A DNA stretch of 64,000 nt, from NCBI GenBank assembly GCA_032622095.1, contig CP136066.1, positions 5,295,784 through 5,359,783 of the forward strand, written 5' to 3'. The notes beneath the pieces were generated by a model. That model searched no databases. It was not told the origin of the DNA and was given only the letters and a program-made list of their open reading frames with translations. Positions 16,346 through 25,745 of the stretch are shown piece by piece. Position 1 is the first letter of the stretch. Each line of letters begins with the position of its first letter. A program made the translations under genes and the position numbers. The DNA comes from Siphonodentalium dalli (taxonomy: Eukaryota; Mollusca; Scaphopoda; Gadilida; Siphonodentaliidae).

Positions 16346-16842
16346 AACTCATAACTCATATAACTCGTATAACTCATATAACTCATATAACTCACATAAC
16401 TCATATAACTCGTATAACTCGTATAACTCATATAACTCATATAACTCATATAACTCACATAACTCATATAACTCATATAACTAATATAACGCGTATAACT
16501 CGTATAACTCGTATAACTCATATAACTCGTATAACTCACATAAATTATATAACTCATATAACTCATATAACTCACATAACTCATATAACTCATATAACTC
16601 ATAACTCATATAACACATATAACTCACATAACTCATATAACTCATATAACTCATATAACTCGTATAACTCATATAACGTACATAACACATACAACTCGTA
16701 TAACTCGTATAACTCATATAACTCATATAACTTATATAACTCATATAACTCATATGACTCATATAACTCATATAACTCATAACTCATTTAACGCATATAA
16801 CTCATATAACTCACATAAATCATATAACTCATATAACTCATA

Positions 16843-17385
16843 CAAATTTGAATAAAGTATGTGCGTGACACTGTTCATGTTTTCTTCACCAATTAACGCC
16901 CCATGATTGCGTCATAAACGATGCCAATGAACATGATCGGAAACATTAAATCGCTAAGGAATAAACGCGATATGATTTCAATTCACCGTTTTGGGGCCTC
17001 ATAGTAGCACATTGTGGGCCTCCCACACGCTACACAGTCATCCGTGCAATGTTCGTGATTTTACTTGGGTGGAAACGTGTCCGCAATATGCCATATGAAA
17101 TATACAGTAAAACTAATGCATACATTCGTGGCTATTAACTCTTCATTTGGTGACACGAAGGAGTAATTCGACTAAATATATATATCAGTGACTCCAAGCT
17201 ATTGAAAAGGCAAGATGTGCCGAAACCGGTATAGCTGTATGTACATACATGTAATAAATATTCAACAATGAACGGATACCTTTCTTAATTTTCAAACTAT
17301 TCCATTCTTCACGTCAGCAGTCACCTACCTCAGAGGAGAATTCATTATTTTATAAATATATATATATATATATATATATAACGTT
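16843..17385. other. Right flank of satellite, non-coding
   Basis: The periodicity stops after about 16842. The following unique-looking sequence has no gene I can support. It contains a TA dinucleotide run at about 17354-17381. A segment at 17216-17260 (GATGTGCCGAAACCGG followed by an AATAAATATTCAAC tail) looks like a dispersed repeat end, but I cannot assign a family. Confidence 0.5.
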
Positions 17386-17387
17386 AT

Positions 17388-17915
17388 ATTCGGTGATACA
17401 GACATGTTTGTCCCGATGTAGATTTCAATCCTTTTAATATATACAAACTTAGTTTAGTAATCACCTTCTTTCAATTTTGTAAGCATTTGCAAGCAGTGTG
17501 CTGTCAACTATTTAAGAAAAGTAACAGCCGAAACGAATAAGCGCACGAAATCACCAACAAAAAATATAGGTAGCGCCGCTGATCCCCATTGCAATATACA
17601 TTCACCTGACAAAGTAGTGATAGGCACTAACGACTGATTGATTCGGAACAGCCATCCATGCAGTCCGATGCCATTCACACAGTCCAATGCCAGCCATGCA
17701 ATCCGATGCCATCCATGCAGTCCTATGCCCTTGCTATATAGTGGAAGGTGATTGCATCGCGGATCGAGCAAAACCTAAAGCTTTTCGGTGATACAGACAT
17801 GTTTGTCCAGATGTCGATTTCAATCCTTTTAATTTGTGCGACTGATTTGGTTCAGATTTAACCAGGCAGAATTCATCTTGTGTTATCCGAGTATACTTTG
17901 ATGTGGCAGACCGCC
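17388..17915. repeat. Direct repeat pair and short tandem run
   Basis: The motif CGGTGATACAGACATGTTTG, followed by a similar stretch ending in CAATCCTTTTAAT, occurs at about 17390-17440 and 17788-17838, about 398 bp apart. Between them, at about 17660-17730, lies an 18-bp-like degenerate run of CCATGCAGTCCGATG words. The second copy continues into sequence resembling the left flank of the satellite (about 870-980). Confidence 0.65.
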
Positions 17916-18480
17916 TTATATCGCACAGTAGATCAATCGGAAAGTGTCAAAAGCAGGGTAAATAGAGTATGAAATGTCTGGAGAGCGCGATTGAGAAGCA
18001 ATACTGCTGATTACGACCTGCGAGACGATTATTCTTGATTGAGTTATCCAGAGGTCAGACTTCTATAGCCAGCAAAATCAATTCCTCAACATATGATACG
18101 CACAGTCTCACTCCATAATGCCCTAACCAAGACAATCGCCACACAGACAATACAAATAACTCATTTGTACTGAACTTTATGCCACACAAAGCCGGTAATA
18201 GACGAAACCGCATGGCGTTTGCTCGGCAGTGTGTGTTCATTGACAATTACATGTACGAATGTAATTCTCATTCGGTTAGTAAGGTGCATGACACTTTAAG
18301 CCGTCCGCCGATGGCAGTGCTTGTTCAAATCCCGATAACCGTTAGTTTGCGATTTGGGGTGCGCTCTGATTAATGTATTGATCTACGCACTAAAGACATC
18401 ATCATTTTTAAATCGTACATTCGACGTGGTTGGAATTGATGGTCTGATTCCATCCCCATATAAATATACAATTGAGAAGA
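17916..18480. other. Non-coding, nothing recognised
   Basis: Short open frames only. I see no domain, RNA gene or clear repeat here. Confidence 0.5.
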
Positions 18481-20103
18481 TATAAATGTTAAAGTGACTT
18501 AATTCGGTCACCATTTCTCGAGGTTGATAAATTTGAACGCCAAAAAATTCTTAGAACGATGTTTGACGTTTACTATATTTAACTTTGGTGGATATCGGCG
18601 ACTAAAGAATTCTTATCAATGTTAGTGCTCCTCCACTCTCCATCCCAGACCTAAATGCACCAGATGTGTCGTCTCTAACCTTTGGTTCGTCGTATCATTA
18701 GAGAAGAACGTGTAAGAATTTGGTGGAAATTAGTGCTAAACATGTTTGTATCAGCTTTGTTGTCCTACCCCTCCGTGCACCCCTGACTCGAACGACGCCA
18801 TATCTGAGATTAGTATGAATAAGTTTGGTGGAAATCAGCGACAAATATATGGCATCACATTTACCGCCACTACCCTCTTCTGCCCCTGACAACAGCAGAG
18901 TCACTTTAGAACATTTAGCACGCACCATTAACTTCCTTGTAAATAGGTTCCCCTGTCAGACCTACTTGGTGACATATACATTGTATATGGTCCCCGTGAA
19001 GTTATATAGAACAGACATACATACGCAACTGTAGGCACCAAGTGTGGCGTCTTTTACCAACACGATTTGATTCCTCGTATCGTTGGAGAAGAATGTGTAT
19101 TAATTTGTTGGAAATTGGCGCTAAATACATTTTGTTTTAGTTTTATGACCCACCCCTCCCCACCCTATCCCTGAATCAAGCGACACCACTTTTGTCATCT
19201 TTAAACCACATAATTACATTAAGTATGAAGAGGACTATATATACTAAAGTCGTCTCAAATTTAGAGGCCCCCATTTCTCACCACACAGCACACATTTGGC
19301 GTATTTAAACAAGATTAGATTCCACCTATCACGGTTATGATTATGTACCAATTTGGTGGAATCAGTGCTAAAAATATTTGTTATCAATTTATGGTGTCCC
19401 TCTCACCATACATGCACCCTGACTGGAACTTTGACATCGTTTACGACACAAATAGAGTCATGATATCACGGAGGTTATTATTTATAACTTGGGTTGTAAT
19501 CGCCGGCTGAACAAACACCACATTTGACAACTTTAATCCACAACATTAGACTCCTGATATCATTGAGCTGATTGTGTAGAAGTTTGGCGGTAATCGGCGA
19601 TTAAACAAATTCATATAAAATATAGTGCCACCCCCCCCATCTCTCATTCAAACGGCACCAATTTGTCGTCTTTAAATCACACGATTGGATTCTTTGTATC
19701 GTGGGGAAGAATGCGTATCAATTTGGTCGAAATCGGTGCTCAACATATGCTATCAGTTTTGGTCGAAATCGGTGCTCAACATATGTTATCAGTTTTTGTG
19801 CCCCTCTCCCCTTCCGTGCGTCCCTGACTCGAACGGCGCAACTTTTGACATCGTTAGACCACACCAGTAGATTCGTCGTATCATGTAGATAATTATGTAT
19901 AAGTTTGGTGGACATCAACGATAACCAGTTGTTCTGCCGCCCTCCACCTGTTCTGCCCCTGACAACAACGGCGTCACTTTAGACAATTCTAAAACGCACC
20001 ATTATCTTTCTCGGAAAAAGTCACCCCTTTTAGACCCCTTTGATGCCGTCTACGTGATCCCCCGTGAATGTATATATAACACAGACAGATGGACAGACAG
20101 ACA
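18480..20103. repeat. Degenerate repeat family, about eight anchors
   Basis: The anchor TTTGGTGGAAATCRGCG recurs in decayed form near 18584, 18719, 18824, 19100, 19351, 19573, 19721 and 19904. It is usually preceded by a CCTCGTATCGTTGGAGAAG-like stretch and followed by CACCCCTCCCC and CCCTGACTCGAACGGCG words. Two copies end in similar tails (CGTGAAGTTATATAGAACAG at about 18995 and GTGAATGTATATATAACACA at about 20065). It is probably a tandemly arranged old transposon or satellite; the family is unknown to me. Confidence 0.7.
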
Positions 20104-20203
20104 TTCGCAAATATAGATATATATATAGATATATCTGGCCTATTTCCGCTGACATCTCTATATCATGGGGGTAACAGTCCCAATTATGCCAGCGTTAGTT
20201 CCT

Positions 20204-20602
20204 TTAACTCTTTACCCAACAAAACGGCCAAAACCGGCCAAATAAAGCTTCAACAGCCTAAAATATCTTCGGTCTGTCTCAATAGAACCATACAAATATG
20301 GATATCATTGGAACCGGCTCTTGACCACATTGTGATAGGTACAGTTATGCCCTGTGCCAATGCATTCTCTTATATATGCGAGTCGACCATAGGTCGCCTC
20401 GCATATATAAGAAAATGTATTGGCCTAAAAAAAATCTGTTTTTAACACTTTTTACCATTTTTTCTTACATTCTTTAACAATTTTATAATTTTTAATGTGT
20501 TAAGCCAATGCATTCTCTTATATATGCGAGGGGACCTATGGTCGACTCGCATATATAAGAGAATGCATTGGCACAGGGCCATTCTGTTGGGTAAAGGGTT
20601 AA
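20204..20602. mobile_element. TTAA-ended MITE with two nested palindromes, copy 1
   Basis: The element begins TTAACTCTTTACCCAACA and ends TGTTGGGTAAAGGGTTAA, terminal inverted repeats flanked by TTAA. That target site and the CCCTTT-type ends are features of piggyBac-like elements, so a non-autonomous piggyBac-type MITE is likely (inference). Inside are two palindromes (20357-20423 and 20515-20571). Each contains CTTATATATGCGAG and its complement, and the two are inverted repeats of each other, so the inner block could fold as two hairpins or one long stem. No transposase is encoded. Confidence 0.8.
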
Positions 20603-21343
20603 CAATCCACATCGCCGCAGGAAATCGTCTCCATCTAAATGTTCGAATGGATTAGTTCGTCTCAAAATCCCCGTAAATAATGAACATGTTCACTACCGAC
20701 TGCGAGTTATCTCGTACTTTTAGAATGTAATTGAATGGGCGTCAGCAGTGAACGTGTTAAATGCACCTGAGCTTTGTATGACCCACATTATGTGAGTAAA
20801 GCGCGGATGCCCAATGACACTGTAGTCCACGATAAGAGGTACCATGTCTTGCCCACCGGAAGCTGACATAAGCTAATGATATGCAGAGCACCCTGCTGTA
20901 TAGGCAGTTTAAGAATCAGTCAGAAAGTTGAAATAAAATAAGCAAGAAAGCCCCAAATGGTATTGGTGTTGTCCCATACATAACAGTAAAAATTAAGTTA
21001 ACTTCGTGCAAATAAGATCGGCATACATATGCATGATATATCAAGCACTAACAGCTATTGGAATCCAACTTCCATGCGGGTTGAATATAAACGCTCTTTA
21101 TACTGGGTTCATTAGTTATGTTTTTCTGTTATTTTAATAGGAGATTTATTATGTCAGGATTCCACAACTATCACAGACAGGTTTTATTGTTTGTGCGGTT
21201 TCAGAGGTGTCGCTGTTAATGCTACACTGATTCGTGGGACAATACAAACATGTCACGTATACTTACGTTCCTGTTTCGCAAATGCTACTATAAAGAGTGC
21301 GTCGGGCATTGCTAGATCGAACATAAAACCGGACCCAACACCG
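20603..21343. other. Spacer between the two MITE copies
   Basis: Non-coding sequence without a gene, RNA or clear repeat that I can support. Confidence 0.5.
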
Positions 21344-21713
21344 TTAACCCTTTACCCAACAAACCGGCCAAAACCGGCCAAATAAAGATTCAACAGCCTA
21401 AAATATCTTCGGTCTGTCTCAATAGAACCATACAAATATGGATATCATTGGAACCGGCTCCTTGACCACATTGTGATAGTTACAGTTATACCCTGTGTCA
21501 ATGCATTCTCTTATATATGCGAGTCGACCATAGGTCGCCTCGCTTATATAAGAGAATGCATTGGCCTAAAAATGTTTTCTTACATTAATTTTGTTAACAA
21601 TTAATATGTGTTAAGCCAATGCATTCTCTTATATATGCGAGGCGACCTATGGTCGATTCGCATATATAAGAGAATGCATTGGCACAGGGCCGTTCTGTTG
21701 GGTAAAGGGTTAA
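21344..21713. mobile_element. TTAA-ended MITE with two nested palindromes, copy 2
   Basis: Second copy of the family at 20204-20602, in the same orientation. It begins TTAACCCTTTACCCAACA and ends TGTTGGGTAAAGGGTTAA, perfect 18-bp terminal inverted repeats including TTAA. The palindromes lie at about 21499-21564 and 21616-21682. The spacer between them is shorter than in copy 1, which accounts for most of the 29-bp length difference. Outside the palindromes the left inner 140 bp is nearly identical to copy 1, so the copies are related by recent transposition or local duplication. Confidence 0.85.
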
Positions 21714-22214
21714 TCCCATTGCCAATATAACAACACAAGTATAACATGATTACCCTTCAAAACATTAACGGCGGGCCGCAGGTTAGGGTCAACCACAGAC
21801 ACACGCACCATGGATAACAAGATCAAAGCACGCCGGTTGTTTGCTATTGTAGAATAGAATATAATTTATAGGGCAAGAACATCCAACCATAAGGACAGGT
21901 TGCTGAGAATACATAATGAATAAACAATCAAATAGCAAACATGGCGAAAAGTACTACTAATCTATATATAAATATATATGTAAACGGGATACGGACATCT
22001 GGCCTCGGTAGTCTCATTTATCCTCACGCCTTACTACATTACAGTCACTCGGTATACATTTGTACCAGTAATCGTTTGGTCACGGATTCAATTTATTATG
22101 AAGTGCATTGTGCTGTTCCCATATAATTGTAGATCCGTTATATGTCAATATTTGATCTCATGTTCAAACTGATGCGCTTCCCAACGCCGGGTGGAAGGGC
22201 GGGCTTCCTTTTGA
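21714..22214. other. Non-coding, nothing recognised
   Basis: No gene or clear repeat was seen between the second MITE and the SINE-like segment. Confidence 0.5.
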
Positions 22215-22350
22215 TGATGTCCCCGTAGCCGAAGTGGTTGGGTTTATAGGTACGATCATCACAGTCTGATATACGAGGTTGGCGCGAGTTCGAACCTCGA
22301 CATGGGCGAAAATCAGGACCGATTTTCAAGGTTTAATCCGAGTTGTTGGA
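22215..22350 (+). mobile_element. tRNA-derived SINE head or tRNA pseudogene
   Basis: A pol III A-box-like TAGCCGAAGTGG (about 22227) is followed at tRNA spacing by a strong B-box-like GAGTTCGAACCTC (about 22287). The T-arm can form four pairs around TTCGAAC, but the acceptor stem matches poorly and no clean anticodon loop forms. This fits a degenerate tRNA-derived SINE better than a working tRNA. The boundaries are uncertain. Confidence 0.55.
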
Positions 22351-22504
22351 CATCTCAATGCGCCATTCAGATCGATGCATGGGGAATTTCGATTGAACAT
22401 GCATAATGAGTCGCCATACATATGATGTATGTATCTGGCAGAACACAACTTGCATATTAGTCAAATTTTTAATGAGAAAAGAGACGAAAATCGGGCATAA
22501 TTAC

Positions 22505-22622
22505 TTCGACCGATATAAGTTTAACCTAACCCCGCTGGCTGTTATTTTCTTCGTTAGACCGATATAAGTTAACCTAACCCCTTTGGCTGTTATTTCCTGC
22601 GTTAGGCATTGTGTGGTTTCTT
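22505..22622. repeat. Two tandem copies of a 58-59 bp unit
   Basis: GACCGATATAAGTT, followed by AACCTAACCCC and GGCTGTTATTT, occurs twice in a row, ending with CTTCGTTAG and CTGCGTTAG. It is not associated with a recognised gene. Confidence 0.75.
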
Positions 22623-22799
22623 CAATTTGCAGAACATTAAGCTTGAACTGACATATAATTGTAACTGATGTACTGCAAAATGACGCCACCCTGGAGCTAA
22701 AACTTCTTGCCCTCTCTATTGATTCACGAAACCTTGTTGTGTCAGATGGGAATATATCGGGAATATGCACTCTTAGAACCAGAAGTCCGTCCGAGAACC

Positions 22800-23110
22800 C
22801 CAAAAGGTTCTTCACCTTGTCACAATAGGAGCACCTTATTTGGTGCTTCGAAGGACCCCATCATAAGGTTCTACTGAAGAACCATATCATAAGGTTCAAC
22901 AGAAGAACCCCAAGATGGTTCTTAAGGGAACCATAATATGAACATGGTTCTTCAGGGAACCTTTATAAGAACCCCAGATGGTACTTCGGAGGACACAATC
23001 ATAAGGGTCACACGAGGTTTCTCCAGAAAACCGTTCATATATCAGAACAGGGTTCGTAAGGGACTCATAATCTACCCCAACAGAGAACTTCAGAGAACCT
23101 GTAAGATGGA
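22800..23110. repeat. Degenerate GGTTCTT / AAGAACC repeat cluster
   Basis: GGTTCTT, AGAACC and AAGGTTC words recur about every 25-35 bp, in both orientations, for about 300 bp. Neighbouring words form short snap-back pairs such as GGTTCTTCAGGGAACC. A later outlier lies at about 23370-23400. A 57-bp stretch at about 23027-23085 (CATATATCAGAACAGGGTTC onward) recurs diverged at about 23383-23441, directly against the left arm of the inverted repeat before the ATPase gene. Confidence 0.75.
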
Positions 23111-23436
23111 ATAGCGTACGATGATAATATAGTATGTTTGCGCTCTTGCGTATATCGCGACGTTCAGTGCACTTTGAGGTGTTTGATAATAACTAATAGA
23201 TTGTCATAATATTGAAGCATTTGGGGAATGATATATACAAGGCAGCTTATACCTACACGTTCCATATACAATTCGCTTAATTTTGGTGTGATTCATATTC
23301 TTGAATACCCGAAGGTGGTGAATTAGTCTGCACTTTAACATATATTTATGTGTATTTTACGATTATCACACGAGGGTTCTTCAGAGAACCTATCATATAT
23401 CAGAACATGGTTTTTAAGGGAATCATAATCTATCCC

Positions 23437-23601
23437 AACATGTTTCACACTGATGCTTCATCCTTGACCGATCTGAGGGCACTGAGTCTTTTCCAGATAA
23501 AAGAGAGCCTTTTATGACAGGAAGAACAATATCTCTTTTATCTGGAAAAGACTCAGTGCCCTCAGATCGGTCAAGGCTGAAGCATCAGTGTGAAACATGT
23601 T
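23437..23601. repeat. 70-bp inverted repeat spanning the ATPase start codon
   Basis: The left arm is 23437-23506 and the right arm 23532-23601, with a 25-bp loop. The arms are complementary at 69 of 70 positions, the single mismatch lying in CATCC versus GGCTG. The right arm is coding sequence for about residues 7-29 of the ATPase, including the first cysteine pair of zinc finger 1. The left arm is thus an inverted copy of the gene's own 5' end, and the annotated ATG sits in the loop. It could be a template-switch inversion, a functional hairpin or a fold-back assembly error. Confidence 0.95.
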
Positions 23602-25142
23602 CAATTGAATATGTATGGCCAGACAGTTTAAAACGGCATATAAAGTTCAAACACTCTCGACAACAACACCAACAACAACAACAACAACAACAACAACAAC
23701 GACAACGACAACAACAACGACAACAACAACAACCTTATAGAGAAAGCAGTGGTGGCGCGCGACAGGATGACTTCAATTTCAGGCATCCATTTACCGCGTG
23801 GATTTCGGGACCCACTTCTTGCGGCAAAACACACTTGCTTAAAAGTATACTTCAAAATTGTTCAGCGAGTATACAGCCTTCACCCGAGAAAATAATTTGG
23901 TTCTATAAGTACTGGCAGCCATTATACGATGAAATCAAGGACACAGTCGCGCCATCTGTCCAGTTTATACAAGGTCTTCCGACTAACTTGGACACCCTCA
24001 TTCATTCTGGAAAAAAATGTCTGATTGTACTTGATGACCTTATGTCTACGGCATCCAAGGATTCGCGGGTTACTGAATTATTCACGGAAGGCAGTCACCA
24101 TTTGGGTATATCAGTGGTTGCGATTAATCAATCTCTCTACTATAACAAGGACCCTACCCAACGGAGAAATTGCCACTACTTGATTCTATTCAACAACCCT
24201 ATAGATAAAATGCAGGTAATGACTCTAGCTCGTCAAATGTATCCAGAGAAAACACAACACTTTATGTCCCATTTCAATGAAGCTACCAATCAACCATTTG
24301 GTTATCTCGTAGTTGACTTAAAAACGAATACTCCAGAAAATTTGCGACTTCGTAGTAATGTGCTGACAAAGACTAGTATAAAACAAGAAAGCATATTGTC
24401 AAATAACAGTAGTGCTGATGAGCCCGTCGATGTGATAACGCATCAAAAGAAAGATAATATCAGTGAAACTACATACCCTGGGCTATTGTTACAGCAGGAA
24501 TACGACTCTGAAAGCGAAGGCAACATCATGCCAAGCTGTGACGATTGTGGTGTCGTATTTGAGACCCAGCATGATGTACAAAGGCACATTAAAAATTGGT
24601 GTTCTGATAGGAAGAAAAGAGAATCAATTGAAAATGCACGGGTGAATAATAAAAAACAGAAAACTGACACGAATAAAATAGAATTAATTCCGGACCAGGA
24701 CAGACTAATATTAAAACTTCCGACTGAAAAAGAAAACGATTATTTCGAAGAGGTGTGGTTACAGGCCCAAGATGACAATAAAGCAGAATTAGATGAATTA
24801 GTTGAACGTTATATGAAGAAAGGATTGACGGAAGACGAGGCTGAAGAAAAATCGAAAGTGAAGATACGTCCCGAGTATGAAAGGCGTTTCTTAAACATAT
24901 ACGCTGCATTTATACGAAATTTACTTGAAGTTAGTGGTGGGAAAACTCATAACAAGATCATGGATCGTGTGTATAAGATGCTAGATGATAGCTATGATAT
25001 ACTCCCTGCTGTTCGGATTTCTTTGAGGACATATAAACCCCTCCTGATGGAGTACATGAGAAATAAAAGTGAGGACAAAAACGATAATCAGATGGACTCC
25101 TCTCAAGACTCTGAGCAAGATGACGACGATGACAATCGATGA
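23514..25142 (+). CDS. A32-like DNA-packaging ATPase with two zinc fingers
   Basis: Single-exon 542-residue protein. A C2H2 finger (C26, C29, H42, H47) is followed by a Gln-rich linker (about 50-73) and a P-loop ATPase core: Walker A GPTSCGKT at 99-106, Walker B LIVLDD at 170-175, and a polar NQS at 205-207 in the sensor position. A second finger is C342, C345, H358, C363 (C2HC). A charged helical C-terminal region ends in an acidic tail (about 531-542). The core, including the ARQMYP segment, matches the FtsK/HerA-type A32 ATPases of adintovirus/Polinton-like elements and their animal-genome relatives, which pump DNA into capsids. That family assignment is recognition, not a search result. 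No capsid, polymerase or integrase gene lies nearby, so this is a solitary endogenised copy. The start is uncertain because the ATG lies in the loop of an inverted repeat. Two AATAAA signals follow the stop. Confidence 0.85.
   Translation: MTGRTISLLSGKDSVPSDRSRLKHQCETCSIEYVWPDSLKRHIKFKHSRQQHQQQQQQQQQQRQRQQQRQQQQPYRESSGGARQDDFNFRHPFTAWISGPTSCGKTHLLKSILQNCSASIQPSPEKIIWFYKYWQPLYDEIKDTVAPSVQFIQGLPTNLDTLIHSGKKCLIVLDDLMSTASKDSRVTELFTEGSHHLGISVVAINQSLYYNKDPTQRRNCHYLILFNNPIDKMQVMTLARQMYPEKTQHFMSHFNEATNQPFGYLVVDLKTNTPENLRLRSNVLTKTSIKQESILSNNSSADEPVDVITHQKKDNISETTYPGLLLQQEYDSESEGNIMPSCDDCGVVFETQHDVQRHIKNWCSDRKKRESIENARVNNKKQKTDTNKIELIPDQDRLILKLPTEKENDYFEEVWLQAQDDNKAELDELVERYMKKGLTEDEAEEKSKVKIRPEYERRFLNIYAAFIRNLLEVSGGKTHNKIMDRVYKMLDDSYDILPAVRISLRTYKPLLMEYMRNKSEDKNDNQMDSSQDSEQDDDDDNR
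23660..23732 (+). repeat. CAA/CGA triplet run encoding Gln-rich linker
   Basis: An imperfect CAA triplet run within the ATPase frame, interrupted by CGA (Arg) and one CAC (His). It sits between zinc finger 1 and the ATPase core, so length changes in steps of three would be tolerated. Confidence 0.9.
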
Positions 25143-25150
25143 TTAACTGC

Positions 25151-25181
25151 AATAAACCTATTATTCTTGGTGTCGAATAAA
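25151..25181 (+). promoter_or_regulatory. Two candidate poly(A) signals after ATPase
   Basis: AATAAA occurs at 25151-25156 and again at 25176-25181, starting 9 and 34 bp after the TGA stop. Such close placement fits a compact, intronless gene of viral or mobile origin. Use of these sites is inferred, not shown. Confidence 0.55.
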
Positions 25182-25199
25182 GCAAATGTTGATACACTA

Positions 25200-25650
25200 T
25201 ACTGTTTATTTGTCTTCATTGTTCCATATAATATTGGTGTTCGTAATATAACAGCGTTATATATTCCTTTTATAGTACCAATATATATCAACGGTATCTT
25301 CTTATCTGCGATATCCGCATAACCTCCACCCAAGTACACGCCCCCTATTTTCTTTCATATTGTAGGCGATACGCAATAGGGTTAACGCGATCGTTTATCA
25401 CCCCGATATCCTATTCCATTAGTGATAACACACCGCGACGTGACCTCTCACCCCTGGTGGCTGAGGTTGAGGAGTCTAGGGCTTAGGCAGTTAAACCATC
25501 TACCCGAATATGTAACCTATACTATATAATATTTATACCCGTTTTTGATCATATACGATCACCTTCTGCTATATGGATAAACTCTACCTTGGTGGCGGAA
25601 ACCACGTGATATATGCGGCGCCCAGAGGTTATGTTCAAACTTGTCGACTA
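25200..25650. other. Non-coding downstream of ATPase
   Basis: No gene is recognised. Part of 25430-25510, read on the minus strand, may belong to the body of the SINE-like element whose tRNA-like head is at 25655-25745. Confidence 0.4.
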
Positions 25651-25654
25651 CTAT

Positions 25655-25745
25655 CACTCTGTTTGAACCCACGACTTGCTCGATCTGGGACGAAATATCT
25701 GCTTGGAGTCCTAACCAACTAAATCAACAGAGGGATTATGGAATA
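25655..25745 (-). mobile_element. tRNA-derived SINE head, minus strand
   Basis: Read on the minus strand, an A-box-like TTAGTTGGTTAGGAC is followed by GTCGTGGGTTCAAAC, a good B-box and T-loop, at about tRNA spacing. The order resembles tRNAs with a TAGCTCAGTTGGTTAGA-type D arm. The acceptor stem is not complete, so I call a SINE or pseudogene rather than a tRNA. The 3' limit is unknown. Confidence 0.5.

Larger units (their letters stand above)
1279..16842 (+). repeat. 15.6 kb satellite of 9-bp unit ATAACTCRT
   Basis: This is one uninterrupted array of roughly 1,700 copies of ATAACTCAT or ATAACTCGT, always in the same orientation. Unit position 8 is the main variable base (A or G, giving CAT or CGT). 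Rarer variants are GTAACTC, ATAATTC, ATACCTC, ATATCTC, ATAAATC and GACGTACAT. The edges are more degenerate than the interior, as expected for unequal exchange. With a 9-bp period, plus-strand frames read ITH/ITR or NSY repeats and minus-strand frames read MSY or ELY repeats without stops. The other frame on each strand has a stop in every unit (TAA or TGA). The long open frames are therefore a by-product. I recognise no known telomere or centromere motif. Confidence 0.97.

Noticed and set aside
1279-16842. CRISPR-like array
   Set aside because: There are no alternating repeats and unique spacers. It is a continuous short-unit satellite in animal-type DNA.
1279-16842. Telomere
   Set aside because: The unit is not TTAGGG-like, the array is internal to the window and both flanks are ordinary repeat-bearing sequence.
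22215-22350. Functional tRNA gene
   Set aside because: Good A and B boxes, but the acceptor stem is mismatched and no proper anticodon stem-loop is found. A SINE head fits better.
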